DNA from: Owenia fusiformis
Taxonomy: Eukaryota > Annelida > Polychaeta > Sabellida > Oweniidae
Direction of reading: 5' to 3'
Length of the DNA stretch: 64,000 bases
Assembly: GCA_903813345.2 (NCBI GenBank)
Contig: CAIIXF020000006.1
Coordinates: forward strand, 11,228,348 to 11,292,347
Numbering within the stretch: position 1 is the first letter of the stretch; every line of letters begins with the position of its first letter. Shown piece after piece: positions 47,616 to 60,600 of this stretch. The position numbers and the translations under genes were made by a program. The notes beneath the pieces are model-generated. The model saw nothing but the letters and a program-made list of their open reading frames with translations, ran no database searches and was not told the origin of the DNA.

Positions 47616-50600
47616 TGACTGATATATTATACTATAGGGCCTATCATAGTGCTCATCTCATATCATAGTGCTACATGTCTCTGTGAGAAATAAGTAGAAC
47701 AATATGACTTCACATTCTAAGAAAAACATGCGCACGCCTCTTTCTTGTCTCCAACCTTTTCCGCCCCATTGCTCTCTTTAGCAGTTCCTCTGTTTTTGTT
47801 TGTTCCCTCTCCTCTTTTCATTTTAATTTCCTTCTTCTCTTTTAGACTTCTCTTTCCCTAATCTCTTAACATACTTGCTTCCTTGGCAAGTATGTCAAAT
47901 TGGCCAATCTCTTCTTCTGTGCCTGACCTGAAAAAGTTCGTGTCATTTAGATCTCATTTGAGCATCAAAACTATATTATTTTTCATTGGAGAGACTACTA
48001 AAACACGCCTGGGAACATCAGGGTGTTAAAGAGAGATTTTATTAAGAAACATTGTAAAACTTACAAAATTAAAAGCATTCTGGTTACCGTATTGAAAAGG
48101 TATCTAGTCTTATACTATCTTTTCTTAAATTATTAACTGGTACTTGAATTATATCAGATAAATCAAAAATACTTTTCAGAGGCATAACATTTGGATTGAC
48201 TTGAGGAAAATATCATAACGGAGTATTAGTACTTTGTTCGACCTATTCTGATTTTTTAATAAGTTCTTGTCCGAAGAATGAAGATAAAGCTCTCTTTTAA
48301 ATGTCTACTTTGTGAATAACGTCCTCAATATATATATATGTAATTAAGTGAATCCATCTTATCAATCAGCACTAAAACCAAGGTTTATTGATATAAATTG
48401 ATATTAATTTCTCTTCCTGATGGCATCTTCTCTTTTGTAGCTATTTATAAGTAAGTCTGTCCTCTCCATTGTCATCCTTCTTAAAACTGTAAATCCAGAT
48501 CTGGTCATTTCTTGGCCAATGGGATCCCACATCTTAGCATTCCTGAAAGGATCCCAGGATATGACAAATTCTAACATTTTCATGCATCATCACATTGCAA
48601 CATTTATCGGATCAATGGTTGTGTTCGAGCTATGTTTTTCATAAAGATCAAACGATAAATGTTTAGTGTAACTGATCAAAAAGTTTGTGTATGATACTTG
48701 AGCTACAAATTACACAATTTTATGAATAAAAACTAACGTTCTACACGTATTATTATTACTACACATTTATACGTAATTTCCTCTCGCTGACGTCATAACA
48801 TAGGTGAAATACCGCTGAGAGCAATAATAAGTATATTGGTAAATTGACTTTTTAATCTTCTTTTAAACTACCTAAAAGGGAGGTTAAGATTAGCGTTGAT
48901 AACCCAGTAACCTGTACCTATACGTACTTTGTTATTACACTAAACTATATCTTAATTAAATTACAGGGTTTGCGATACGTAATTACCTATAAATGGCCGA
49001 AGGGAGGTAATTCGAAAACGTTTGTTTTTATCCAAAGAATTATGTAATTTTTAGATCAAATATCATTCATTGAACTTTTAATATAATAAGAAACATTTCT
49101 CATTTAATCTGCATAGAAATGAAGTGGTGGAACACATTCCTTGCTGTGATAAACTATGCCGTGTGATGATGCATGAAATTGTATTTACCCATTACCCATA
49201 CGCATCCGTAACAAACATACGGATAGGCAAAAGTATATTTTTACGCTAGTCTAAAATTCTCTAATAGAGAGGTTTCAAATAACAATAACGGGTTACCTAA
49301 AATGTATCCGCATCTGTGTCTCGTTACGTTTATGGATTTAGATACTTTTCGTTTCGCATTTACTTTTTGGAAATGCGCAATTAAGATTTATGTTTTAGGA
49401 AGAAATGATATTGGATATTCGAAATAAGTGTGTACATTTCCGTTTACTGTTTTCTTCCTGAGAATATTCAGAATGCAGCAAGTGCCTTTTGACTTAACAT
49501 GAAAGCATGCCATCTTGACATAACGTCATGTCCCTTTTCAACTCTCTTTTAAATATGTTGTTTTAACGGTATACTTATCAATGCTATAATCAGTTTCAAG
49601 GAGCACACGATGAATTGTTTCACGATGTCATGTCAAGCTTGCGTGAAATCCATCCAGCCAGAACGTTGACCTCTATTGCAACACATATTTACTCATATAG
49701 CATCTTTTTATTACACTCAAAAGTAGAATTCTATCTCAAGCATATGCATAATAGTCCATTTGTCATTTTCTTAAAATACATTTAAAAACATGATGTTTTT
49801 CTGTGCAAATACTATCATTAGGGTTTATTGGAATGATTTAGCTGGGTTGCCCAAATATTAAGGTTGGGGGAAATTTTGGTATCTATCACCATGGTAACAT
49901 ACCAGGTACATGGTGGTATGCCGACGCTAAGTCAATAGTCAACGCCATGTTAAGCCAATACTCCCCTCCCTAATTAGCCGATATACTTTTTCCCCAAAAT
50001 AACTTTTTGTCCAAACAAGTTAAATCACTTCAGAAAACCCTTGTTATTATAAATTAACCATAAAACATCGTGTTTTTAAAAATTCATAGGTTTACTATAG
50101 TATGTATAGGGGTGACAAATGGACTATAATGTATATTGTGGAGTGATTTTTTATACATTAAAAAAACATAATAGGCATTAGTAGCCTTGCCCAAGTTGGT
50201 CTCTCACTTATATTGATTTCTAAACCATGGTGAAAAATATGACATGTACACTCCCCTACGTAAGTTTGGCAACATTAGCTCACCCATTGAACTACGTGTA
50301 AAAGCATCTTTACGTTTCAATTTTTATTATCGTAACCGGTGATGAAAATAATTATACTATTGATGAAAACGTCATTTTACTTTATTTGAAATATAAAGGT
50401 CTAAAACAATCGCTATACTACACATGGGCCTTTAATTGCAGGTTTTGCAGCTTAATTCAAGATCAGAAAAGCAAAAAGCAGCACGGACTTGATGGAAGCA
50501 ACGTGACATATTTTACCATAGAAAGTTACAAAATATATCATTTGTGCAATAAAAGTACATCTCACCGATTTTGTATGAAAACCAACAAATTAGATTTAGT

Positions 50601-50748
50601 AAAAATATAAATTACCTTTGTAATTCTTGAATCATTGAACAGGAGAACACCTCATCATCAAAGAATGTTGAATATATGAAAAAATCGATTGCATTAGATA
50701 TGAATACATGTAGGTACCACAAAACATATGAATTCAGGCAAAAACAAT
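47616..50748. other. Core of the foldback element, no supported gene
   Basis: About 3.1 kb of non-repetitive AT-rich DNA. It includes a GAAGGGAGGTAATTCG word near 49000 of a kind common in molluscan repeats. A 74-codon plus-strand frame at 50386-50610 has no family resemblance. Confidence 0.45.
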
Positions 50749-52790
50749 AGACTCCAGATTTTCAATCTGGAGTCTAATAAAAAATGTAACACGTTTGGTA
50801 ACGACAGATAAAATATCTTATAATGCAAAAATGTCAGGTAAAAGTGTGACAATTTTAAAACATGTAACACGTTTTGAAACAATATATACCCTGTTCAATA
50901 ATGTAACAATGTCTGCTACATCAGTGACAATGTATAATAATGTAACACGGTCTGATACAACCGTGTCAATGTTAGAACTGTAACACGTTTTGTGACAAAA
51001 GATACGATATATTTTAATAATGAAACAATCTCTGGTGCAACAGTGAAAATTTTAAAACTGTAACACGTTTGGTTACAACAGATAAAATGTCGGTTACAAC
51101 TGTGACAATGTTACAAATTGTAACACGTTTTAAAACAATGTAAACCCTGCTCGATAATGTAACAATGTCTGGTACAACCGTGACAATGTATAATAATGTA
51201 ACAATGTCTGGTACAAACGTGCAAATGTTAGAACTGTAACACGTTTTGTAAAAATATATACAATGTTCAACAATGTCTGGTACAACCGTGACAATGTTGA
51301 AAACTGTAACACGTTTTGTGATAAAAGATACAATATATTTCAATCATGAAACAATGTCTGGTGCAAGAGTGAAAATTAGAAAACTGTAACACGTTTGGTA
51401 ACAACAGATAAATATCTAATAATGCTAAAATGTCTGGTACAACTGTGACAATGTTTAGAAATGTAACATGTTTTTAAACAATATATACCCTGTCCAATAA
51501 TGTAACAATGTCTGGTACAACCTTGACAACGTATAATAATGTAACAATGTCTGGTACAAACGTGCCAATGTTAGAACTGTAACACGTTTTGTAAAAATAT
51601 ATACAATGTTCAACAATGTCTGGTACAACCGTGACAATGTTGAAAACTGTAACACGTTTTGTGACAAAAGATACAATATATTTTAATAATGCAAGAATGT
51701 CTGGTGCAACAGTTAAAATTAGAAAAAATGTAACACGTTTGGTAACAACAGATACAATATCTTATAATGTAAAAATGTCTGGTACAACTGTGAAAATTTT
51801 AAAAAATGTAACACGTTTTTAAACAATATATACCCTGTTCAATAATGTAACAATGTCTGGTACAACCGTGACAATGTATAACAGTGTAACAATGTCTGGT
51901 ACAACCGGGACAATGTATAACAGTGTAACAATGTCTGGTACAACCGGGACAATGTATAACAGTGTAACAATGTCTGGTACAACCGGGACAATGTATAACA
52001 GTGTAACAATGTCTGGTAGAACAAGCACAATATATAACAGTGTAACAATGTCTGGTACAACAGGGACAATGTATAACAGTGTAACAATGTCTGGTACAAT
52101 CGGGACAATGTATAACAGTGTAACAATGTCTGGTAGAACCAGGACAATATATAACAGTGTAACAATGTCTGGTACAACCGGGACAATGTATAACAGTGTA
52201 ACAATGTCTGGTACAACCGTGACAATGTATACAAAGTGTAACAATGTCTGGTACAACCGGGACAATGTATAACAGTGTAACAATGTCTGGTAGAACCGGG
52301 ACAATGTATAACAGTGTAACAATGTCTGGTACAACCGTGACAATGTATACAAAGTGTAACAATGTCTGGTGCAACCGGGACAATGTATAACAGTGTAACA
52401 ATGTCTGGTACAACCGTGACAATGTATACAAAGTGTAACAATGTCTGGTACAACCGGGACAATGTATAACAGTGTAACAATATCTGGTACAACCGGGACA
52501 ATGTATACAAAGTGTAACAATGTCTGGTACAACCGGGACAATGTATAACAGTGTAACAATGTCTGGTAGAACCGGGACAATGTATAACAGTGTAACAATG
52601 TCTGGTACAACCGTGACAATGTATACAAAGTGTAACAATGTCTGGTGCAACCGGGACAATGTATAACAGTGTAACAATGTCTGGTACAACCGTGACAATG
52701 TATACAAAGTGTAACAATGTCTGGTACAACCGGGACAATGTATAACAGTGTAACAATATCTGGTACAACCGGGACAATGTTATTTATGTA
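50749..52790. repeat. Right arm: inverted minisatellite, with hairpin at its inner edge
   Basis: AGACTCCAGATT and AATCTGGAGTCT form a perfect 12-bp hairpin at 50749-50775, right where the array starts. 50779-51840 holds diverged units (GTAACACGTTTTG, AATGTCTGGTACAACC). 51842-52785 holds about 24 regular 39-40 bp units that are the reverse complement of the left arm. Long open frames on both strands are artefacts of the 13-codon period. Confidence 0.95.
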
Positions 52791-53378
52791 AAAATATAAC
52801 ATGCCACGGTTGCGCCAGATTCCTGCAGGTTTCGCTAACATTGCCACGGTTGTACCAGAAAGAAACCTGCATTTGATTGTATATGAATTTACGTAAGTAA
52901 ATATTCTGTTTGCAAATTTTCTCCTCTTTTATTTATAAATATCAAGCTATACATCGATTGAACCCTTAATAATTTATATTACTTTGGTTATTGATATCAG
53001 CAACAACATTTTGATAAATAATACAAATAACGCCAACATTTGTAAACCCTAAGAAAATCGAAAACAAGAAGGCCAAAATAAGTACTGAAAAAGTGAAAGT
53101 CACATGATGTTTTCTCACAGCAAATGATCAGCATCTGATGATAATCCTATTGCGCACCGTTCCACTTGATTTTTCACTTTCCGTGTTTACAGGACACCTA
53201 CAGTAGTATATTCAAGTTATGATCTGCTGACATCTAGGTCTGAGAGCTGAGACTAACAGTACTGTCAAGTGTCAACCCCCAAAAATTTTCTCACGGGATA
53301 TATTTTTTAGACCCAGTGCCCAAAATTCATGAGATTTTGCGGGATATCCACCTAAATTTGGGGGATTTCGCGGGACAT

Positions 53379-54138
53379 TTAAGGTCTCATGGAAGTTAAC
53401 AGGAAATGACAAAACAAAAAATGATAAAGCCATGCTGGATTTTGAAAATTTTTTGAACCAAGATAACAGAGTTTGGACCTCCAGTCAGTTTAACTAGTTC
53501 CACATATCATTTACATGACCGGGAACACAATTGAAATGGTCAGAATGACCATAAACATGATAAAATAACCTTTTTAGCCCTCTGAAAATGTGACTGAAAA
53601 ATAGCTAAGAGTCGGTGCTCAGGAGAGGTCACTGAACAGAATCTTTTGATTTTTTCAGAAAATGTGCCCAATATATTGCTCTAAATGATACAATCTTTGA
53701 AATTTTAAAAAATTGTCGTAAACAATAATGGCTGGAGTAAAAAGGAAAATAGATCGATTTTCAATTCATTTTTTTTCATTTTTTTCTTTTTCTAAGAATG
53801 ATATCAAATTTTTTTAAATTGTATCATTTAGAGCAATATATTGGGCACATTTTCTGAAAAATTCAAAAGATTCTGTTCAGTGACCTTTCCTGAGCACCGA
53901 CTCTTAGCTATTTTTTAGTCACATTTTCAGAGGGCTGAAAAGGTTATTCTATCATGTTTATGGTCATTCTGACCATTTCAATTGTGTTCCCGGTCATGTA
54001 AATGATATGTGGAACTAGTTAAACTGACTGGAGGTCCAAAGAGAACTCTGTTATCTTGGTTCAAAAAATTTTCAAAATCCAGCATGGCTTTGTCATTTTT
54101 TGTTTTGTCATTTCCGGTTAACTTCCATGAGACCTTAA
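53379..54138. mobile_element. 760-bp long palindrome (foldback element)
   Basis: TTAAGGTCTCATGGAAGTTA at the left is mirrored by TAACTTCCATGAGACCTTAA at the right. The arms of about 325 bp stay paired inward (GCCATGCTGGATTTTGAAAA, AACTAGTTCCACATATCA, GGTCAGAATGACC, GAGTCGGTGCTCAGGA, AATATATTGCTCTAAATGAT). The spacer at about 53705-53805 is AT-rich. Outside it, CGGGAT/GCGGGAC words continue at about 53290-53372 and 54145-54320 on both sides, so the full element may reach about 53270-54330. Confidence 0.85.
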
Positions 54139-54653
54139 GGGATTTGTGTGATTGCGCTAATAGGCCAAATTTTGATCAAATTTGCGGGATTTCACGGGAC
54201 CATTCGAGGGACAAACACGCTAATTGCGGGACAATTAACAGGGTAACCACCAAAGACTTCATAGAGGGACAGATTTTTTTTTGAGAAAGTGCCCTAGATT
54301 TCCAGGATTTCGCGGGACATCCACTTTAGGTGTGAGTACCATAATCCAACACGAAATTCAAAAATTCTGAACAATACTTTGCACTCATGGCGTTCGTGAC
54401 CAACTATGAAACGCTTACCCCCCAGGTTTCTTTTCGAGATATCAGTGTCCATTTATTGTAACTCGCGTTTGCTAACATTTGCTGATGAAAGAGAATGAGA
54501 AGTTGACATTGATTGCCTTTTGTATTTTGCAGATTGAAGTTTTGCTGTGATGTCTTCATTGAAATTAGAGCCAACCTTACTGCACATTTGAGCCAAAAAA
54601 CAACTTATAGATCTCAATTTGATATTAAATAAAGGAGGAAAACTAATCCCAGA

Positions 54654-57600
54654 ATGCCTACTGCATTTAGCCTGCGTCATGCAGGCTGTTACAGCATTTA
54701 TGTGCTATTTCTGCTGTTATTTGCATACCTCCTGAATCAGCTTGATCGCTATACACTGCCTATAGTAACCAAGCCTATGGCACAGGAACTTCATTATGGA
54801 GATAAAGTCTGCATGCAAAATTCCTCTGCAGGATCTGATGTGCAATGCACCAACAAAACAGTTGAATCTGAACAACAGTAAGTAATGTTGGAACATGTAC
54901 TTCAATCTAAATACTATATTTTGATTGATCAAAAAATGGTAAATATTATACGAATATTGAATTATGTGGAGTTGAGTATCTGTATATATTTCTGAAGGTG
55001 TATTCACCGCAGCCCGAAGGTTTGCCAATGTTTGCCAATGTTCTGTTATAATTCACAATGGTGAACAGTCACACCATGGATAAAAATTAGATTCGGAACG
55101 TCCATGTTAAAGTTCATATTCTTCGTGCTTTGATAGTCTCAGTTTGACTTTTTGAATACATTTGTTGATTCTTTATGCCATGTTTGTTGTACAGTAGTTA
55201 ACCTTTTCTTGGGAGGACTTCCTGATACAACTTCGCAGTCTATCATATCGGATCGAAATACTTTTTGGCTCACACAGTGAGCCTATGGGATCGACCAGGC
55301 GTCCGTCCGTTGGTCCTTCCGTCCGTTGGTTCGTCCGTCAACATTGGCCGCACAAATTAAAACTGCTATTCGGATTGAGTCATATTCACACTCATTTTAT
55401 GCATATCCATAATGCATATTTGACCTATCATCGTCATTTCCCAAGTTTGCCTGGTTTCCGAGAAATTGCTGATTTTGACATCAAAAAGTCAAATTTTCTG
55501 TAAATACTTGACACTTTGTTGAAGTTGAACTTTCAAATAACTTGTAGTAGATGCTGTACATGTAATTTATGTCCTCTGAAGATTTCAAAGCTGTTGGAAT
55601 TACAGTTTTTGGTGTTTACTCGATAAAATTTGACAAGAAGTAGGACTTATAACATTTTCAGAAAACTTTCTCATGTATAAAGTCAATGGCAGGTTTTCTG
55701 ATTGACAAGTTTCTCAAAGTTTGCCTTATACTTGATCATTTCTTGTGGTGACTTTGAAATTTAGACCAACATGAATACATGGTCAGAATATAATCAAGAG
55801 TACATGCAAAGAGGTTCATTAATATGGAGTTAATGGGCAACAGGACTTCTAAAAACCTGTTCCACTTGTGAGGTGTTCCACTTACAGAGGTGTTCCACCT
55901 TTTCAGGTTTTACTGTATACAGTATAATTTCATTTATTTACCCTAAAACTTTTAACCCATTTACCGCCATATATACTTCTCTCTTTGTATTCTAGATGTG
56001 TAAAACTGACCAACATCAATGGCACCCATGTATGTGAATGGAACTACAATGGTCAGGGTATTGAGTATCAGGTTATAGCAGGCCCTATATTCATAGTCAT
56101 CTACACGTTCATGGGGATCTTCCTAGGGATTGCCGCCGACCATCTCAATAGGAAGAATCTGCTTGCTGGTTGCCTTGTGTTCTGGTCTATCATGACCCTT
56201 GTCACTGGCTTCTCTTCAGAGTTTTGGCATCTTGCAGTACTCCGATTTGGACTGGGCATAGGGTAAGTTGTTTTATGCATTTTTAGATGAAAATACAACA
56301 ATAGAAAGGCAAATTGAATAGAAGGACAAATCCTTGGGTCAAGGCAAATTCTGTATGCACTCATACAGTAATAAAACACTGAAGGAGAGAATGGTTTCTA
56401 CTATTCAATCATGGGCGTTACAGATTTCAATATAGATAAAAAGATACACCCCAGAACCCCTTACTCAATCAAGCATGCTATAATTGTTCCAGAGAGGCAG
56501 GATGTACGCCATTCGCAACATCAATCATTGCAGACTATTTTCCCCCAGAGCTGAGGGGTGCTGCCCTGGGTGTGTACAACTGGGGCATATATACAGGGTA
56601 CAGCATGTCATTTGCTCTTGGAAATCTCATCATTGATGCCAATATATTAGGACAGGTAAGCAGTTTGTCATCTCATTCCAAACTCAGCTAGTACACAATA
56701 AGCTGAATGTATCCCATTATTCAAGTATTATCTGAGAGATTTTTGAATTGCATTTTATCTGATGAATATTTTTGGTCCTTGAAATCCTATTTTTGTGACA
56801 TTGATCTTTTGCTGCCTTCACCTCAGACAATAATGCATGAATAAATATACTCATATTTTTGTTTTATGTAATACAAGTACTAAAAGGAAAACCCAGACCA
56901 TAACAAAATACACTAAGAAAAAGGAAATGTAAGAGTTTTGTCAGTCACAACAAGAACAAAGCCCAATATCCCAAACTATGATCTAACACACAATGAAAAT
57001 CACTTTCCCACATCATTCTGGCATTAGTTTCACAATCCAAAACCAGAAGGTTGTGAGTTGTTTTATTCATGCTGAAGTCATTAGAATACATATTAAAGAA
57101 CAACTTATGGAGTAGAGATGTTCATCTGTGACACTCCACGAATCTTATTGGGACCTTTTATATTTGTGACTCTGAATGATAAATATGACTCTTGTTTTGG
57201 TGACACATTGTTATAGTATCCAACTTTTTTATGAAAGGCGATCAACATTTGATTGTTGATGTTTGGTAATCATTGTCTGTAACAAATGTAAGGTGGTGAA
57301 TATTTCGCATGTTAATGCCTTATTTTAGATACTCGTATACATACCTACTCATATTTTGCCTCTAGGGATGGAGATGGGTATTCTTCATAAGTGGAATACC
57401 AGGAATCATACTCGGGGCTGTTATATTCTTCACTCTCAAGGAGCCAGAAAGAACAGGACAGAAACAGAATGAAACAAAATATGTGGATGTACCTCTATCC
57501 TGGAAGGAAAAAATTGCATTCATTGTAAAACCATTTATCCGTCCATCTCTCCTGTTGTTATGTCTAGCAGGGTCAATAAGAAACGCAGGTAAGAAGAAGT

Positions 57601-60600
57601 AAAAGGTTGTGCCATATTTAAGAAATGAGAAGGATAGAGCGTGTGAAATGCTGGAAGTAATGCCTTATACAAGTACATGTAATTAGCTTTGACCCATAGA
57701 ACCAATCTATAAAACACTATGGTGCTGATTTCAAAACGTACTTTAGAATTTGGAACATTGGGAATTTCAAAAAATATCTTCTAATTAACTTATTCAATAA
57801 CTACATTATTATGAAATTCATTTTTTAAATGCATCTTTACAATGTTCATTATATAATAGGTTTGGGGTTTAACTTTTAATGTTTAAAGCATGGTTCATTA
57901 AATTCAATATTTGGCGATTTATTGAAAATAGTTATTGATTTTTTCACAAATGTCAAACTTTGTAGATTGTTTAAGTGAGTAATTCTGTCAGGAAAACTGT
58001 ATAAAATGTGGCAATTTGAGGCAGCTCTTCATTATTTACAAGAGTCAGTTACTTAATTTCTTATGCTTTCTGATTTCATTGAAAATTTGTGCCTGTGTTC
58101 TAGGTGGCTATGTGTGGGCCTACAACACTCAGCCTTACTTTGAGAGCATCCACCAGACTAGGGACCAGATAGCTAAGTTCATGTCCTGGATACCTTTAAT
58201 TGGGGGATCCTTAGGGGCCGTCCTGGGAGGGTTCATTTCAGACAGGGTAGTCACCAGAAGGGGCCCCACAGCCAGGATAATGGTCTTGGTGATAAGTCAG
58301 GTAAGCAATATTAAAACTGTATGGATACTTTTAAATATATGGTACATGTTATTATGTTTGGTAGACGCAACCGTCCAAATATTTGATCTATAGAACATTT
58401 ATGATGAGAATTAGAACTACATATTCACTCTTATTAAAAGAGAGGAGCAGATCACCAGTCTACATAGTATTATATAACTCATTGTATGGATGTATTGTGT
58501 CATATTTCCAGCTTGTTGCTGCACCATTTGCTGCTGGAGCATTGTTCTTAAATCCCCCATGGTGTTATATAAGCCTCATTCCTGCCAATATTGTCGGTAA
58601 GTATACATTTTTCTAACATTTTAATAGTTGAAATGCAACATTGGAAATATATTTTTCAGTACCACTGAATTTCATGTCTTGCTGATGGTGCATTGTACCA
58701 TATATCCTCTCTACATAGACCTAGTATACACTGTAAGCTAGGCCTAGAAATGAATTATCAAAAAGAATTTACAGCAATTTTAGTTGTGATTTTGTTCAAT
58801 CATGTATACTATGGAACATTAAGTGCTTGTTTAAACTTTCAGGAGAGATGTGGGTTGGAGTTACACTGGCAGTAGTCATAGAGTTAGTCCCCTGGTCTGT
58901 GCGAACAGGGGCCATAGCATTCTACTTGTTTATTATCAGCAATATTGGTGGTAATGTCCCTCTACTAGTGCCACCTATACAGAAAGCCTTCCAGAACCTT
59001 GGCTACACCTATACACCTGCACTTAGAGGTACGCCTGTATATTGTTAAAAGAGATAAATACTGATTGAATTTTTAGGGGTCTTTATCATTCAGTTTAGGG
59101 TAATCTGATCTTCATTGGTCTTTGGTTTTAAAGGAAAATAACACCATTGAATGGCCTTGGTAGATATAATTTTTAAATTAACATATTTAAAGGCATTGAG
59201 ATCTGTACAGTGATGTATTACATGAATCTGCCTATATCAATTTGATGAACAAAATATCAGTGAAATAATAAGTTTTTCATTAAATTTTGCAGTATTACTG
59301 AATTTTCTTGTCATAATGTACGGGATTTGTCTTCTACCATTGCATCTTTTTGTTGCAGGTGCTCTGTATATTATTTTCCCAGCCCTATATGTATTATCTG
59401 TTGTTGCAGGTGCTCTGTATATACTTACCCAGGCCTATTTGTCTTATCTGTTGTTGCAGGTGCTCTGCATATACTTTACCCAGGCCTGCATGTATCTGTT
59501 GTTGTTGGTGCTCAATTTATATACTTACCCAGGCCTATCTGTTTTATCTGTTGTTGCAGGTGCTCTGCACAAAATTTACCCAGGCCTATATGTATTATCC
59601 GTTGTTGCAGGTGCTCTATATATACTTACCCAGGCCTATATATATTATCTGTTGTAGCAGATGCATGCTCTGTACATACTTTACCCAGGCCTATATGTAT
59701 TATCTGTTGTTGCAGGTGCTCTGTATATACTTACCCAGGCCTATATATATTATCTGTTGTTGCAGGTGCTCTGTATATACTTTACCCTGGCCTACATGTA
59801 TTATCTGTTGTTTCAGGTGCTCTGTATATACTTTACCCAGGCCTGCATGTATTATCTGTTGGTGTGGGTGCTCTTTATATACTTTCCCAGGCCTATCTGT
59901 CTGATCTGTTGTTGCAGGTGCTCTGCACAAAATTTACCCAGGCCTATATGTATTATCCGTTGTTGCAGGTGCTCTATATATACTTTACCCAGGCCTATAT
60001 GTATTATATATTGTTCCAGGTGCTCTGTACATACTTTACCCAGGCCTATATGTATTATCCATTGTTGCAGGTGCTCTATATATACTTTACCCAGGCCTAT
60101 ATGTATTATCTGTTGTTGCAGGTGCTCTGTACATACTTTACCCAGGCCTATATATATTATCTGTTGTTGCAGGTGCTCTGTACATACTTTACCCAGGCCT
60201 ATTTATATTATCTGTTGTAGCAGATGCATGCTCTGTACATACTTTACCCAGGCCTACATGTATTATCTGTTGTTGCAGGTGATCTGTATATACTTTACCC
60301 AGCCCTACATGTATTATCTGTTGTTGCAGGTGCTCTGTACATACTTTACCCATCCCTTCATGTATTATCTGTTGTTGCAGGTGCTCTGCATATACTTTAC
60401 CCAGGCCTAAATGTATTATCTGTTGTTGCAGGTGATCTGTATATACTTTACCCAGCCCTACATGTATTATCTGTTGTTGCAGGTGCTCTGTACATACTTT
60501 ACCCAGCCCTTCATGTATTATCTGTTGTTGCAGGTGCTCTGTATATACTTTACCCAGGCCTACATGTATTATCTGTTGTTGCAGGTGCTCTGTATATACT

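Larger units (their letters stand above)
44329..52885. mobile_element. Giant foldback element with minisatellite inverted arms
   Basis: An 83-bp terminal repeat (44338-44421; TCAAATGCAGG at its tip) is repeated inverted at 52795-52876 with about five differences. Next to it on each side lies a tandem array of the same 39-40 bp unit, in opposite orientation: about 26 regular copies at 44437-45452 and about 24 at 51842-52785, with diverged copies further in. A 3.8 kb single-copy core lies between. AATTTACG occurs as a direct repeat just outside both ends (44321-44328 and 52886-52893), a candidate 8-bp target duplication. This plan matches Foldback/Galileo-type transposons. No transposase is recognised in the core. 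Confidence 0.75.

Noticed and set aside
44437-52785. CRISPR-like regular repeats
   Set aside because: Repeats are directly contiguous with no unique spacers, and the genome is metazoan.
51799-52847. Long minus-strand ORFs (up to 342 codons) in the right array
   Set aside because: Mirror image of the left array; same artefact.
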